Source: Flavobacterium lacus
GTDB lineage: Bacteria; Bacteroidota; Bacteroidia; Flavobacteriales; Flavobacteriaceae
Assembly: GCF_003268815.1 (NCBI RefSeq)
Contig: NZ_QLSV01000003.1
Location: 62,001-126,000 of the forward strand
Length of the DNA: 64,000 nt
Reading direction: 5' to 3'
The stretch's first letter is position 1. Every line of letters starts with the position of its first letter. This document shows positions 33,612-44,921 of this stretch, in pieces. The notes under the pieces are model-generated. The model did no database searches, was not told the origin of the DNA, and was given only the letters and a program-made list of their open reading frames with translations. Position numbers and translations under genes: made by a program.

Positions 33612-36600
33612 ATGAAAACGCCCCAAATGCCACACTTAAAAACAATCTTCCTACTCGGTTGTTTTTTACTACTCAACTTGGCTGCCTATGCCCAAGTTCC
33701 GGTTCCTTTTACGGTTCGCTATGAACGAAATTTAAAAGGAGATATGACTTTGATTTCAAACGGAATTGTTAACAGACAAACCAATTCCGACAGCCCGAAT
33801 GTTCCGTACAATGAAGTTGGAAATTCATCTGAATTCAATGATAACCTTAACATGCGTTACATCGATATTGATAGCGACCCAAGTACGTTCAGTTCCAGTA
33901 GTGCATCTCTACTTTTGCCTGCCAGCGGATGCAACAAAATTGTGTATGCCGGATTATATTGGTCAGCCACGTATCGATTCAATAACGGGTTTTCTACTTC
34001 TCCGGGAGAAGGTGATAATGTGCGTGAAAATGATTTTAATCAAGTGCGATTAAAATTGCCCGGAGGTGCTTATCAAAACATCACCGGACAATTGCTATTT
34101 GACGGATTTACAGACCCTAATTTTATAGCAAACAGTCCATACAGTTGTTTTGCAGACATTACTTCTTTGGTAACCGGTTTAGCCAATCCGGAAGGAGAAT
34201 ACACAGTGGCAAATATTAGAGCTACGCAAGGACAAATAAATGGGGGAGGAGTTTCGGGAGGATGGACTATTTTCTTTGTATACGAAAATCCAACCATGAC
34301 GGGAAAATACATTACGGCTTATGACGGTTTTGCAGGCGTTCGTGCCACAATTGGTCAAACGGATATTTCTTACTCCGGATTTACGACTTTGCCTCCGCCA
34401 TTTCCGGTAAGAGCAAAATTAGCTTCGGCCGCCTTAGAAGGTGATAATAGAATTACGGGCGATCAGTTGTTATTTAGAGCTGACTCAAACGCTACTTTTA
34501 CCGCGTTGGGCAATACATTAAATGTAACCAACAATTTTTTTAATAGTCGATTAACGCTTAACAACACTGACTTTGTAGATCGAGTTCCAAACAGTTTAAA
34601 TACGTTGGGATACGATGGAGATATTATTACAGTAGCGAATCCGCTTAACAGTGTAATTCCGAATAATGAAACCGGAGCAACACTTCGGATTACCTCAACA
34701 CAAGACACTTACTTTATGTTCTTCAATGCATTTAATATTGAAGTCATAGAACCGGATATTAAATTAGTAAAAACAGTCGAAGATTTAGCAGGAAACGACA
34801 TCGGTGGGGCTGATGTGAACCTAGGGCAATTCTTAGATTATGTTATTACTTTTCAAAATGTAGGTAATGATGATGCTACCAACGCCACAATACGAGATAT
34901 TTTACCGATTAACACCACGTTTATTTCAGTGGATTTAAGTGGAGCTCCTGGGGTGACTTTCACTAATGATCCTGCTTTTGATGAACTGATTTTTAATTTA
35001 CCAAATAATTTGGTAGAAATGGGCGATCCTATTTATACCATTCGCATTCGCGTTCAAGTGGCAACAACTTGCAGTGAGTTGGAAGATGCTTGTTCAAATT
35101 TAATTCAGAATCAAGCCTATGCTACTTATCGTGGAGTTTTAAACAGCAATTGGATATCAAATGACCCAAGTTTTGCCGGACTAGACAGTTGTGGATTTGG
35201 TCAACCGGGTCCGGCGAATTTCTTGGTCGATATCGATGATTGTATTTTTGAAAATGAAGCCTATTTATGTGGTAGTGATATAACGCTTACCGCAGCTAAT
35301 GGGTACGAAACGTACACTTGGTACAATAGTTCCAATGTAGTAATTGGAAATACGCAAACCATTACTGTTTCCAATGTGGGAACGTATACAGTTGTGAATA
35401 CAGCAACTCCTCCGTGCATCGGAATTACTCAAACGTTTAATGTATTATTATTTGGAGCAACACAAACCAATCCGGTGATTCCTTTTGCCGATGAGGTGGT
35501 GATTTGTCCGAATAATGGAGAACAATTGCCTTATATATTCTTATGTGGAACCAATGATAGTCAGCTTATTCAAACCGGAATCAGTGATGCAACCAGTATT
35601 GTTTGGGAGGTGTTGAATGAAGCAAGTTGTCCAGCGGTTGGTATTGATACATGTGCTAATAATAACCCGTCTTGTTCATGGAATCAAGTGGGAACGGGTG
35701 CCAATTTTAATGTAACAACGGCAGGACAATATCGCTTGACAATCAATTATCAAGATGGCTGTTTTACTCGTTTCTATTTTAATGTGTATACGAATTTATT
35801 AGACATTCAGTATGTAACAACAAACATACTTTGTAATACACCTGGAAGCATTACGATAACGAATCTTCCGTCGGATTATCAATTTCAATTAGTTGATCAA
35901 ACAACAGGAAACATTTTAGTTCCTTATCAAAATAATCCGGTGTTTACAATTACAAATGCGGGAGTTTACACCGTTCAAGTTACACAAATTGGTGTGACTG
36001 ACGGATGTGTTTTCGAATTGCCAAACATCGGAATTCAACAAAATAATTTTCAAGTTAATTTGATTCCACAAAACACCAATTGTAATGGTTTTGGAAGTAT
36101 TCGTGTGCAAGCAACAGGAGCACAGCCGCAATATCAATTTAACATCACTAATCCAATTTCTGCAACAAGCGGATGGGTTGTTGATAACGATTATACCTTC
36201 AATAACCTAAATCCGGGAACTTATACCGTTACAGTTGTTACAGAAGATGGTTGTTCATTTACAGGAGCAGTGACCATTGTAGATCAAAATGATTTGGCTT
36301 TAGTAGCAACTGTTTCTCAAAATATCACTTGTAATCAAGGCAACATTTTAGTAAATCCTTCTGGTGGACAACCACCACATTCTTTTGCTATTTATAGTTA
36401 CAATGGAATCTTGCAAAATCCAACAGCAGCAGATTATCAAACCAGCGTTATTTTTGACATTGAATTTGGTCAACAAGGAACCTATGTTTTTATAGTTGTA
36501 GATGCAAATAATTGTACTGCTTTATCCAATCCCGTAACAATTGAGTTAGTTCCCAATGTTCAATTCACGACAACTATTCACGACATAAATTGTTTTGGTC

Positions 36601-39600
36601 AGAATGATGGATCAATTATCTACAATTTAACTTCATCAAATGGCTTTCAAGTTTCTTATCAATTATTAGATGAAAACGGAAACATCATTAGCACTAATAA
36701 TTCGGGCATTTTCAATAATCTGCCTGCTGGAAATTACACTGTTGTTTTGGTTCAATCACAAGGAAATCGGGTGTGTGAATTCCCAACCGATTTTACCATT
36801 ACTGAACCAACACCAATGACCGGTGTGGCTGTGATTACTGAAAATTATACTTGTATAACCAACGCAGGAACAATCGGAATTCAACCGGGAAGTGTCTCCG
36901 GCGGAACTGCTCCGTATTTGTATAGTATTGATGGTGTTAATTTCATCTCAGCATCTGAATTTGCTAATTTAACATCCGGAAATTATACGATTTATATTCA
37001 AGATGCCAACGGCTGTGTTTTTATAACTAATACCATTGCATTAGTTGCACCTAATCAATTAACCGATTTAACGTTTAGTGCAACTGCTTTAACGTGTCCG
37101 TCACAAAATGCAACAGTTACAGTTACCACCGTTGGCGGAACTGCTCCGTTTACCTTTCAAATTATCGCTCCAGCCGGACAAACGGTTAACAACGGAACTA
37201 ATCCTGTTTTTGCAGGATTAACTGCCGGAACTTATACGTTTCAAGTAACCGACAGCAATGGGTGTACGTATCAAGAAACCTACACTATCAACCCGTTACC
37301 AATTATTGATGTAATTGGTCAAACGATAAGCAATGTGGTTTGTTTTGGAGCTTCAAATGGAGAAATTTCATTTTCGGTAACCAATTCAAATCCGTACAAT
37401 TATCAAATTGTGAATAGTGCGAATGCAATTGTTGCATCAGCGAATAATTCAAATTTAGCGACTATTTCTTTAACCGGATTAACAGCTTCAGCTTATACGA
37501 TATCGGTTACAGACACCATTACTAATTGTACAGACACCACGACAGCTATAATTGAAGCACCAAGTAGTGCGTTGGGTTTTACATTTGTTACCAATCAAAT
37601 TAGTTGTAATTCTAACGGAAGTGTAATCATTACAGCTACCGGCGGGTGGGGAAGTTATCAATACCAACTAACGCAACCAAATGGGGTAGTGGTTGGACCT
37701 CAATCAAATGCCACGTTTACAAATTTAACTCAAGCCGGAACCTATACGATTTCGGTTAATGATATCAATGGTTGTGTTGTGAGCAACACATTCAACCTAA
37801 CTACGCCAACAAATCCTGTTGCTGTAATTGCATCGTCATCCGATTTATGTTTTGACGCTAATGGGGCTACATTAGTAATTGCAGTGACGGGTGGTGTAGT
37901 TCCTTATACCTACAGTATCAATGGAAATCCATCACAAAATTCAAACACATTTGCCAATTTAACTCCGGGAAGTTATACGGTAATTATTACGGATGCCAAT
38001 GGATGTACCTCAACTGTTTCGCAAACCATTCAACCTGAATTAACAGGCGATTTATCGTTAACCAAAGGTTTGGATTGTACGGCGTCGCCAAACGCTCAAA
38101 TTTCAGCTGCAATCGCTGGCGGATTAGCGCCGTTTACCTATCAAGTTTCTTTTAACGGGGGAGCTTTTGGAACATCCACGAATGTGGTTGGAACTAACTT
38201 TGTGTATTCTACTGCGAACTCCGGAAATTATCAATTTTTGATAACCGATGCACAAGGCTGTACTTTTACAAGTCAAATTGTTACTGTTGACCCGTTGACA
38301 TTGCCGGAAATTACCTCGGTTGTAGAATTACAAGGAATTTTATGTCATGGAGGAAACGAAGGAGAAATTCAAATCAATACCAATAACGCAGTTGGATTGG
38401 CTCCTTTTGTTTTAGAAGTAATCAATACCACAACCGGTATAAATTACGGAACGCAAACGTCGGGATTAACAGCCGGAAATTATCAAATTACGTTAACAGA
38501 TGCTAATTCGTGTACCGATACAGCATCTATTACATTAACTGAACCTAATCCGATTGCTTTCACAATTACTACGGTAGATATTACGTGTAACAATCCGGGT
38601 GGTACTTCTTATGGTGAAATAATCGTGCAAGGTGTAGCCGGTGGAACAGCTCCATATACTTATATTTTAAATAATAACTTCGGATTTATAGATTCATATA
38701 CTCCGGTAACCAATGAAAATCATTCCTTCCAAATTCTTAATTTCGGAATTTATAATGTAGAAGTAATTGATGCCAACGGATGTGTATTTATAGTGGATGA
38801 AATCATCATTGCTTCACCTCCAAGTGATTTGATTATTGATGTTTCTGCTTCCACTTCTAATTGTGTGAACGGTGGAACGGCGGTAATTACAGTAACTTCT
38901 GCAGTAAGTAGTGGTTCGTATGAATTTGCTATTTTAGAAACCAACACCTTACCTTATTCCACAAACTACCAACCGGCTGATGTTGGAACTCCTGAAACTT
39001 CTACTTTTACAGGATTAGTTCCGGGTGTAACGTACACTTTTGTAGTACACGATTTAATAACCGATTGTTATTATTTTAAAACTGCTGATACACCAATTAA
39101 CACCCCATCCAATTTAACTTCGGTGATAGATATGGTTGGAAATGTTAGTTGTACGGGAAGTAATGATGGTTTTGTGAATTTTACATTTGATAATTATGAT
39201 GCTACAGCGACGAGTGTATCCTACGAAGTATTTAATTCTCAATCGAATATTTCCACTGGAATTACGGGAATGTCATCACCGCTTGGCGGACCAATTTCTG
39301 TTACAAATCTTGGCCCATTAGCTCCCGGAATTTATTACATTTTGTTTACTGAAAATGGAGGAACATTAACCGGATGTAGTAGTGCATCAATACCATTTAC
39401 CATTTCACAATCAACTAATTTATTGCAAGTAACTGCGAATGTTACCAGAAACGACAACTGTTTAAACAACAGAGGACGAATCACTGCAACAGGTCAATTT
39501 GGAACAGCTCCTTATCAATATCAATTGGTTTTAGCAGGCAACCCTGCACCAACTGTTGCCACGTGGGCGGGCAGTGCAACCAATGTTTTCAATGTGGAAG

Positions 39601-42600
39601 GCGGAAATTATGTAGTATATATTCAAGATGCCAACGGATGTATTCAATCAGCACCTGTATTTGTTCCAACAGATCCTTCTCCGCAAATTTCAGCTACTGT
39701 AACCAATTTATGTACAGCTGCTCAAGGCGATTTCACCATTGAAGTAACGTTAACAACGGCCGGAATTGCTCCTTATACGTTCAGTTTAAACGGCGGAACA
39801 TTCCAAGCACAAACGGTTCCAACATTTACTTATACCAATTTGAATTCAGGAAATTATTCAATTGGAGTGAGAGATTTTAACGGATGTATTCATACTGTAA
39901 ACCTTACTATTCCTGCTCCTTTGAATTTAACTCCGGCAATTACAGCTCAAACTTCTTGTGCTAATAACGATGGAATTATTACCGTAACACCTTTCGGCGG
40001 AAGCGGAACTTTTACTTATGAACTACAAAACAATGTAGGCGGTGTAATTGTTGCTGCTCAAGCTTCTCCAATATTCAACGGATTGGCTTCAGGAAATTAT
40101 GTGGTGGTAATCAATGACACAACCACAGGTTGTTCTGCTCAAGCTCCAATTGAATTAGAACCTGCAACTCCTGTAACTTTTACCACTGTTCATAATGATG
40201 TAAGTTGTAATGGCGGAAATGACGGAAGTATTACCGTGACTTTACCATCATCAAATGATAACCCGATTTACACGTATGTTTTAACAGATGGTGTAAATGC
40301 CCCAATTTCTCAAAATAATGGGGTTTTCACCGGATTAGCGGCTGGAACTTATACGATTGCTGTGACTTCTGCCAGAGATTGTTCGTTACAAGAAATCATT
40401 GTAATTGATGAACCGGCTTTATTAACAGTTGCTGCAACAGCTACCGATTTTGCTTGTGATGCTTCTAATGTGGTTCAAACATCAACCATTACAGCCACAG
40501 CCAATTTTGGAACAGCTCCTTATGTTTACAGCATTAACGCAACGAATTTCTTCGCTTCCAACACATTTACAATTGTAGATAATGGAAGTGTTCAAAACAT
40601 TACTGTGACTGTTCGTGATGCTAATAACTGTTTGGCAACTACGGTCGTTAACATAAATCCGCTACCAACCATTACTGCAGTTACTGCAACAACGGTAACG
40701 AATTTAACGTGTACAAATGACGGAACCGTTCAAATTAATGTAACCGGTGGTTCTGGTGATTTTACGTTTGAATTATTACCACAAGGAAGTCGGCCTGCCA
40801 TCACACCGGGAAGTGGAGTCTTCAGTGCCAACTTTACGTTGACTGAACCTGGAGCTTATACATTCCAAGTAACTGATAATGTTACAGATTGTTATTTTAT
40901 AACAGCTCCTTACGAAATTGCTCCTTTTGATACCATCGAAGCAACTATAATCAACTCATCTGCTGTAACGTGTTTTGGCGATACGGATGGAACAATCACC
41001 GTGAATGTTTTGGGTTATGTTGGAAATGTTACCTATTATGTAATTGATATTCAAGGAAATACGGTTGCTTCCGGAAGCGGAAATACTGCTATAAATCCAT
41101 TTATCGTTTCTGGATTATCAGGCGGAAATTATCAAGTGGTTTTAACAGCTACCGAAACACCTTTCTGTACAGCTACATCTAACTTTGCAGTTGTTTCTTC
41201 TCCAAGTGAGCCTTTGGTTTTAACTGCTAATGAAACAGCAAATGTGACTTGTACAAATAATTTAGGTGAAATTTTTGCCAATGCAACCGGAGGATGGGGA
41301 ACGTATCAATATGAATTGGTTAACAACACGACTGCTACAACTGTTCAGCCTTTTGGAGCCAATTCTTTATTCTCAGGATTGACTGCCGGAAATTATACAG
41401 TTACTGTGGAAGATGCCGGAGGTTGTTCAGTAAGTTCAACTGTTATTCTGATTCAACCGAGTTTAATTTCAGCGAATCTTACTTCTACCAATACTAATTT
41501 ACTTTGTAATGGTGATACAAATGCTTCTGTAACGGCAGCAAATGTAACAGGAGGTCAAGGAACATATCAATATATTTTGAACACCTATGATTCTACCGGA
41601 ACAACAATTGTAACCAGTTCAGGAGGACAAACGAGTCCAACTTTTGATGGATTAGGTGCCGGAATTTACAGCATCACCATCACAGACGGATGGAATTGTG
41701 ATTTTACAACCAACATTATCACTATCACTGAACCAACAACTGTAGTGGCTTCATTAACCTTAACGAGTTCATTAACCTGTCAAAATGATGCGGTAATCAC
41801 TGTTTCTGCTTCGGGTGGAATGGCTCCGTATCAATACAGCACAGACGGATTCACTTTTACCAACACAACGGTTTACAATGTCGGTCCTGGAACGTATCAG
41901 TTTTTTGTAAGAGATGCAAACAATTGTGCCGTAGTTCAAACCAATCAAATTACGATAGAAACTATTCCTGATTTAGAATTGAATTTGAATCTGAATAGTG
42001 CCACCATCAACTGTTTTGGAGAAAGTACAGCAACCATCATTGCCAACACAACAGGCGGTTTAGGAAATTATAGTTACACGCTTTTAGATGGAGCAAATAA
42101 CGTAATTGCCGGTCCACAAAGTAGCGGAATGTTTACCAATCTTCCATCTAGTAATTATATCGTTGAGGTGGATAGTGTGGATTGTAATGCAGTTTCATCA
42201 GTTATCCAAATCACTGATCCGCAAGAATTGATGATTTCTAACTTGACTGTCAATAATGTTTTATGTAATGGTGGTGAAAACGGAAGTGTTTCCATCCAAA
42301 CTACAGGAGGAACAGGAACAGTTCAATATGCGATTTCGCCTAATTTGAATCAATTTTTCAACACCGGAACATTCAACAATTTAGCTCCGGGGAATTATGA
42401 TATTATTGTTCAAGATCAAAACGGTTGTTTCATTTTATTGGATGTTGAAATCACAGAACCTGCTCCAATAGTAGCCGATGTTGATTTAATATCTGTTGTC
42501 CAAAACTTGTGTTTAGGTGATAATGATGGTTCGTTTACCGTTCTAATCACCGGCGGAACTGCACCATATTCAACCAGTTTGAACAACCAAGATCCAAGTG

Positions 42601-44852
42601 CTTTTGTTGAAGGACAATTATCGTTCTCAGGATTAGCAGGAGGAACTGATTATTTCATCTTCGTAAAAGATGCCAATGGTTGTGAAACAATTGCGTATAT
42701 CTTCTTAGATGCTCCGGTAGAAGTAATTCCAGCTATCGAATCAGTTGTGTATAATTGTACAGGAAATGTGCCGGGTAACATCGTAACTGTTTCTGTCAAT
42801 GCATCAGCAGTTGGAAATGTTCAATATGCTTTGGATGGTGGAACATATCAAGCCTCAAATGTGTTTGTGAATGTTCCAGCCGGAAACCATACTATTTCAG
42901 TTCAACACACAAATGGTTGTACCAAAACTGTTGATGTGAATATCGATGATAATCAACCGTTAAGTGCAACTTTATCAAGTGTTCAAAACGTACTTTGTAA
43001 CGGAGATTCAACCGGAAGTGTAACGGTTGATGTTACCGGAGGAACAGGAACGATTGAATATGCAATTTCACCTAACTTAACCACATTTACAACAAACAAT
43101 GTGTTTACGAACTTAGCTGCCGGAACGTATGACATTATCGTTCGAGATGGAATTGGATGTAATGTTACGCAACAAGTAATCATTACAGAACCAACCGTTG
43201 TGAATTCAAGTGTTTCTGCATTGGTGCAGGAATTATGTACAGACGATGGAAACGCAAGCATCACAATTGCTGTAAACGGCGGCGTTGCTCCTTATTCAAC
43301 AAGTTTGAATAATCAAAATAACTTTGTAGCCAATCAATTTACTTATGCTAATTTAACTGGTGGACAAACCTATACCATTTTCGTTCAAGATGCGAATGCT
43401 TGTATTTCTTCTATTCCGGTAACGTTAGATGCTCCTGTAACAATTTCTCCAACTATTGATGTGACCTATATTTGTGCAGGAAATATCGTTGGAAATACAG
43501 TTACCGTAACTGTAAATTCAGCTATTGAAAATGATGTAACCTATTCATTAGATGGTGGAGCTTTCCAAGCATCAGAAACATTCAGCAATGTTGCGGTTGG
43601 AAACCATACCATCAGAGTAAGACATAGTAATGGTTGTGAGCAACAAGTTCAGTTTACCATCAATCCATCCACACCGGTTCAAGCGGTATTTACACAAGTG
43701 GATGTAACTTGTCATGGTGAATCAACAGGTTCTTTCCAAGTTTCAGCATTTGGCGGTAGCGGACAATTAGAATTTGCCATTTCTCCAAACTTGACAGATT
43801 TTGGTCCAAACCAAACATTTACCAATTTACCTGCCGGAAATTACACGACTATTGTTAGAGATGAGATTGGTTGTACTACCCAGTTAAACATCACTATTAA
43901 CGAACCAAATCCTTTAGATGCTTCCTTAGTAACGATGTTCCCGGATTTGTGTGCAGGTGATAATGTAGGAGCAATTGAAATTTCCATCATTGGTGGAGTT
44001 GCTCCTTATTCAACAAGTTTGAATAATGAAAACAATTACACACCCAACCGTGTTTTGTTTGAAGATTTAGCTGGCGGACAAACCTATACCATCTATGTAA
44101 GAGATGCCAACGGATGTGTAACAACATTGCAAGTGGCAGTTGATGGAGGAATCAACATTTCTCCCGGAGCTGATGTTGTATATGGTTGTGTTGGTGATTC
44201 AGCTTTTAATACCGTTACCATCAAAGTAATGCAGAATGTAGAATCGCAAGTAACCTACTCGTTAGATGGTGGAGCATATCAATCTGGAAATGTATTTACC
44301 AATTTATCAAACGGAAATCATACTGTAACCGTTCTTCATGAAGATGGTTGTTCGGAAACAATTGGATTTACCATTTCGAATTATATTCCGATTACCTTAA
44401 CTTTAACTGAAACCTATCAAAATCAGTTTACTGCAACTACAACCGGAGGAAGCGGAAGTTATACTTATTTCCTTAATGGTGTAAATTATGGATACAACAA
44501 TGTTTTCCAAATACTAGCTACCGGAACCTACACCGTGGTTGTTGAAGATGAAAACGGTTGTACGGCCGAAGCTCAAATTTACATCGAGTTTATCGACATC
44601 GATATTCCGAACTTCTTTACACCAAATGATGATGGTGATAACGATACGTGGGTTCCTGAGAATTTAGAAGGATTCCCAAATGCTCGCGTAGAAGTTTTTG
44701 ACCGCTACGGAAGAATTATTACGCAATTTGGACACAAAGGCGAGTGGGATGGAACCTACAATGGATCACTGTTACCTACCGGTGATTATTGGTACACCAT
44801 CACGCTCGACGGAGGAAGACAATTTGTTGGAAATGTTACGCTTTACAGATAA
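33612..44852 (+). CDS. sprB: SprB, giant mobile surface adhesin for gliding
   Basis: This 3746-residue protein is the cell-surface adhesin carried along by the gliding machinery. A signal peptide (to about residue 28, AAYAQ) is followed by an N-terminal module to about 375 that is shared with the protein at 5595-7514. A DUF11-like domain lies at about 380-495 (EPDIKLVKTVED). The bulk is a chain of roughly 80-residue SprB repeats (each with an early Cys, GG-x-x-PY/YxY, G-x-Y-x-(I/V)-x-V-x-D-x-x-GC). Three copies of a larger unit of about 240 residues sit near the C-terminus (Cys anchors at 2885, 3129 and 3367). Residues 3664-3746 are a type B T9SS C-terminal domain. The start could also be the ATG five codons later. 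Confidence 0.95.
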   Translation: MKTPQMPHLKTIFLLGCFLLLNLAAYAQVPVPFTVRYERNLKGDMTLISNGIVNRQTNSDSPNVPYNEVGNSSEFNDNLNMRYIDIDSDPSTFSSSSASLLLPASGCNKIVYAGLYWSATYRFNNGFSTSPGEGDNVRENDFNQVRLKLPGGAYQNITGQLLFDGFTDPNFIANSPYSCFADITSLVTGLANPEGEYTVANIRATQGQINGGGVSGGWTIFFVYENPTMTGKYITAYDGFAGVRATIGQTDISYSGFTTLPPPFPVRAKLASAALEGDNRITGDQLLFRADSNATFTALGNTLNVTNNFFNSRLTLNNTDFVDRVPNSLNTLGYDGDIITVANPLNSVIPNNETGATLRITSTQDTYFMFFNAFNIEVIEPDIKLVKTVEDLAGNDIGGADVNLGQFLDYVITFQNVGNDDATNATIRDILPINTTFISVDLSGAPGVTFTNDPAFDELIFNLPNNLVEMGDPIYTIRIRVQVATTCSELEDACSNLIQNQAYATYRGVLNSNWISNDPSFAGLDSCGFGQPGPANFLVDIDDCIFENEAYLCGSDITLTAANGYETYTWYNSSNVVIGNTQTITVSNVGTYTVVNTATPPCIGITQTFNVLLFGATQTNPVIPFADEVVICPNNGEQLPYIFLCGTNDSQLIQTGISDATSIVWEVLNEASCPAVGIDTCANNNPSCSWNQVGTGANFNVTTAGQYRLTINYQDGCFTRFYFNVYTNLLDIQYVTTNILCNTPGSITITNLPSDYQFQLVDQTTGNILVPYQNNPVFTITNAGVYTVQVTQIGVTDGCVFELPNIGIQQNNFQVNLIPQNTNCNGFGSIRVQATGAQPQYQFNITNPISATSGWVVDNDYTFNNLNPGTYTVTVVTEDGCSFTGAVTIVDQNDLALVATVSQNITCNQGNILVNPSGGQPPHSFAIYSYNGILQNPTAADYQTSVIFDIEFGQQGTYVFIVVDANNCTALSNPVTIELVPNVQFTTTIHDINCFGQNDGSIIYNLTSSNGFQVSYQLLDENGNIISTNNSGIFNNLPAGNYTVVLVQSQGNRVCEFPTDFTITEPTPMTGVAVITENYTCITNAGTIGIQPGSVSGGTAPYLYSIDGVNFISASEFANLTSGNYTIYIQDANGCVFITNTIALVAPNQLTDLTFSATALTCPSQNATVTVTTVGGTAPFTFQIIAPAGQTVNNGTNPVFAGLTAGTYTFQVTDSNGCTYQETYTINPLPIIDVIGQTISNVVCFGASNGEISFSVTNSNPYNYQIVNSANAIVASANNSNLATISLTGLTASAYTISVTDTITNCTDTTTAIIEAPSSALGFTFVTNQISCNSNGSVIITATGGWGSYQYQLTQPNGVVVGPQSNATFTNLTQAGTYTISVNDINGCVVSNTFNLTTPTNPVAVIASSSDLCFDANGATLVIAVTGGVVPYTYSINGNPSQNSNTFANLTPGSYTVIITDANGCTSTVSQTIQPELTGDLSLTKGLDCTASPNAQISAAIAGGLAPFTYQVSFNGGAFGTSTNVVGTNFVYSTANSGNYQFLITDAQGCTFTSQIVTVDPLTLPEITSVVELQGILCHGGNEGEIQINTNNAVGLAPFVLEVINTTTGINYGTQTSGLTAGNYQITLTDANSCTDTASITLTEPNPIAFTITTVDITCNNPGGTSYGEIIVQGVAGGTAPYTYILNNNFGFIDSYTPVTNENHSFQILNFGIYNVEVIDANGCVFIVDEIIIASPPSDLIIDVSASTSNCVNGGTAVITVTSAVSSGSYEFAILETNTLPYSTNYQPADVGTPETSTFTGLVPGVTYTFVVHDLITDCYYFKTADTPINTPSNLTSVIDMVGNVSCTGSNDGFVNFTFDNYDATATSVSYEVFNSQSNISTGITGMSSPLGGPISVTNLGPLAPGIYYILFTENGGTLTGCSSASIPFTISQSTNLLQVTANVTRNDNCLNNRGRITATGQFGTAPYQYQLVLAGNPAPTVATWAGSATNVFNVEGGNYVVYIQDANGCIQSAPVFVPTDPSPQISATVTNLCTAAQGDFTIEVTLTTAGIAPYTFSLNGGTFQAQTVPTFTYTNLNSGNYSIGVRDFNGCIHTVNLTIPAPLNLTPAITAQTSCANNDGIITVTPFGGSGTFTYELQNNVGGVIVAAQASPIFNGLASGNYVVVINDTTTGCSAQAPIELEPATPVTFTTVHNDVSCNGGNDGSITVTLPSSNDNPIYTYVLTDGVNAPISQNNGVFTGLAAGTYTIAVTSARDCSLQEIIVIDEPALLTVAATATDFACDASNVVQTSTITATANFGTAPYVYSINATNFFASNTFTIVDNGSVQNITVTVRDANNCLATTVVNINPLPTITAVTATTVTNLTCTNDGTVQINVTGGSGDFTFELLPQGSRPAITPGSGVFSANFTLTEPGAYTFQVTDNVTDCYFITAPYEIAPFDTIEATIINSSAVTCFGDTDGTITVNVLGYVGNVTYYVIDIQGNTVASGSGNTAINPFIVSGLSGGNYQVVLTATETPFCTATSNFAVVSSPSEPLVLTANETANVTCTNNLGEIFANATGGWGTYQYELVNNTTATTVQPFGANSLFSGLTAGNYTVTVEDAGGCSVSSTVILIQPSLISANLTSTNTNLLCNGDTNASVTAANVTGGQGTYQYILNTYDSTGTTIVTSSGGQTSPTFDGLGAGIYSITITDGWNCDFTTNIITITEPTTVVASLTLTSSLTCQNDAVITVSASGGMAPYQYSTDGFTFTNTTVYNVGPGTYQFFVRDANNCAVVQTNQITIETIPDLELNLNLNSATINCFGESTATIIANTTGGLGNYSYTLLDGANNVIAGPQSSGMFTNLPSSNYIVEVDSVDCNAVSSVIQITDPQELMISNLTVNNVLCNGGENGSVSIQTTGGTGTVQYAISPNLNQFFNTGTFNNLAPGNYDIIVQDQNGCFILLDVEITEPAPIVADVDLISVVQNLCLGDNDGSFTVLITGGTAPYSTSLNNQDPSAFVEGQLSFSGLAGGTDYFIFVKDANGCETIAYIFLDAPVEVIPAIESVVYNCTGNVPGNIVTVSVNASAVGNVQYALDGGTYQASNVFVNVPAGNHTISVQHTNGCTKTVDVNIDDNQPLSATLSSVQNVLCNGDSTGSVTVDVTGGTGTIEYAISPNLTTFTTNNVFTNLAAGTYDIIVRDGIGCNVTQQVIITEPTVVNSSVSALVQELCTDDGNASITIAVNGGVAPYSTSLNNQNNFVANQFTYANLTGGQTYTIFVQDANACISSIPVTLDAPVTISPTIDVTYICAGNIVGNTVTVTVNSAIENDVTYSLDGGAFQASETFSNVAVGNHTIRVRHSNGCEQQVQFTINPSTPVQAVFTQVDVTCHGESTGSFQVSAFGGSGQLEFAISPNLTDFGPNQTFTNLPAGNYTTIVRDEIGCTTQLNITINEPNPLDASLVTMFPDLCAGDNVGAIEISIIGGVAPYSTSLNNENNYTPNRVLFEDLAGGQTYTIYVRDANGCVTTLQVAVDGGINISPGADVVYGCVGDSAFNTVTIKVMQNVESQVTYSLDGGAYQSGNVFTNLSNGNHTVTVLHEDGCSETIGFTISNYIPITLTLTETYQNQFTATTTGGSGSYTYFLNGVNYGYNNVFQILATGTYTVVVEDENGCTAEAQIYIEFIDIDIPNFFTPNDDGDNDTWVPENLEGFPNARVEVFDRYGRIITQFGHKGEWDGTYNGSLLPTGDYWYTITLDGGRQFVGNVTLYR
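42220..44390 (+). repeat. Three tandem ~720-bp coding super-repeats in sprB
   Basis: Each unit encodes three sub-repeats in a fixed order: one with TGGTGT-like/YAISPNL, one with APYSTSLNN, and one with a TV-x-V core and LDGG(T/A)(Y/F)Q. Corresponding Cys codons are at 42264, 42996 and 43710, giving periods of 732 and 714 bases. The units are clearly related but diverged. Confidence 0.8.
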
Positions 44853-44867
44853 AAATTTATAAAAATG

Positions 44868-44899
44868 CCAACTCCAAATCGCCACAAGTTTGGAGTTGG
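44868..44899 (+). promoter_or_regulatory. Intercistronic hairpin between sprB and sprF
   Basis: Perfect 11-bp arms CCAACTCCAAA (44868-44878) and TTTGGAGTTGG (44889-44899) with a 10-base loop, in the 69-base gap after sprB. The hairpin is followed by TTTAACC rather than a T run, so it is not a typical terminator. It could stabilise or mark processing of the message, or partly attenuate transcription into sprF. Confidence 0.7.
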
Positions 44900-44921
44900 T
44901 TTAACCCAAAAACCTACAACC

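Noticed and set aside
33612-44852. Many short repeats that could look like a CRISPR or tandem-repeat array
   Set aside because: They stay in one open frame, have ~240-base periods, and encode SprB protein repeats; there are no identical direct repeats with unique spacers.
44865-44921. Earlier in-frame ATG for sprF
   Set aside because: It lies in the 11-bp hairpin and would place 19 non-signal residues before a clean signal peptide at 44922.
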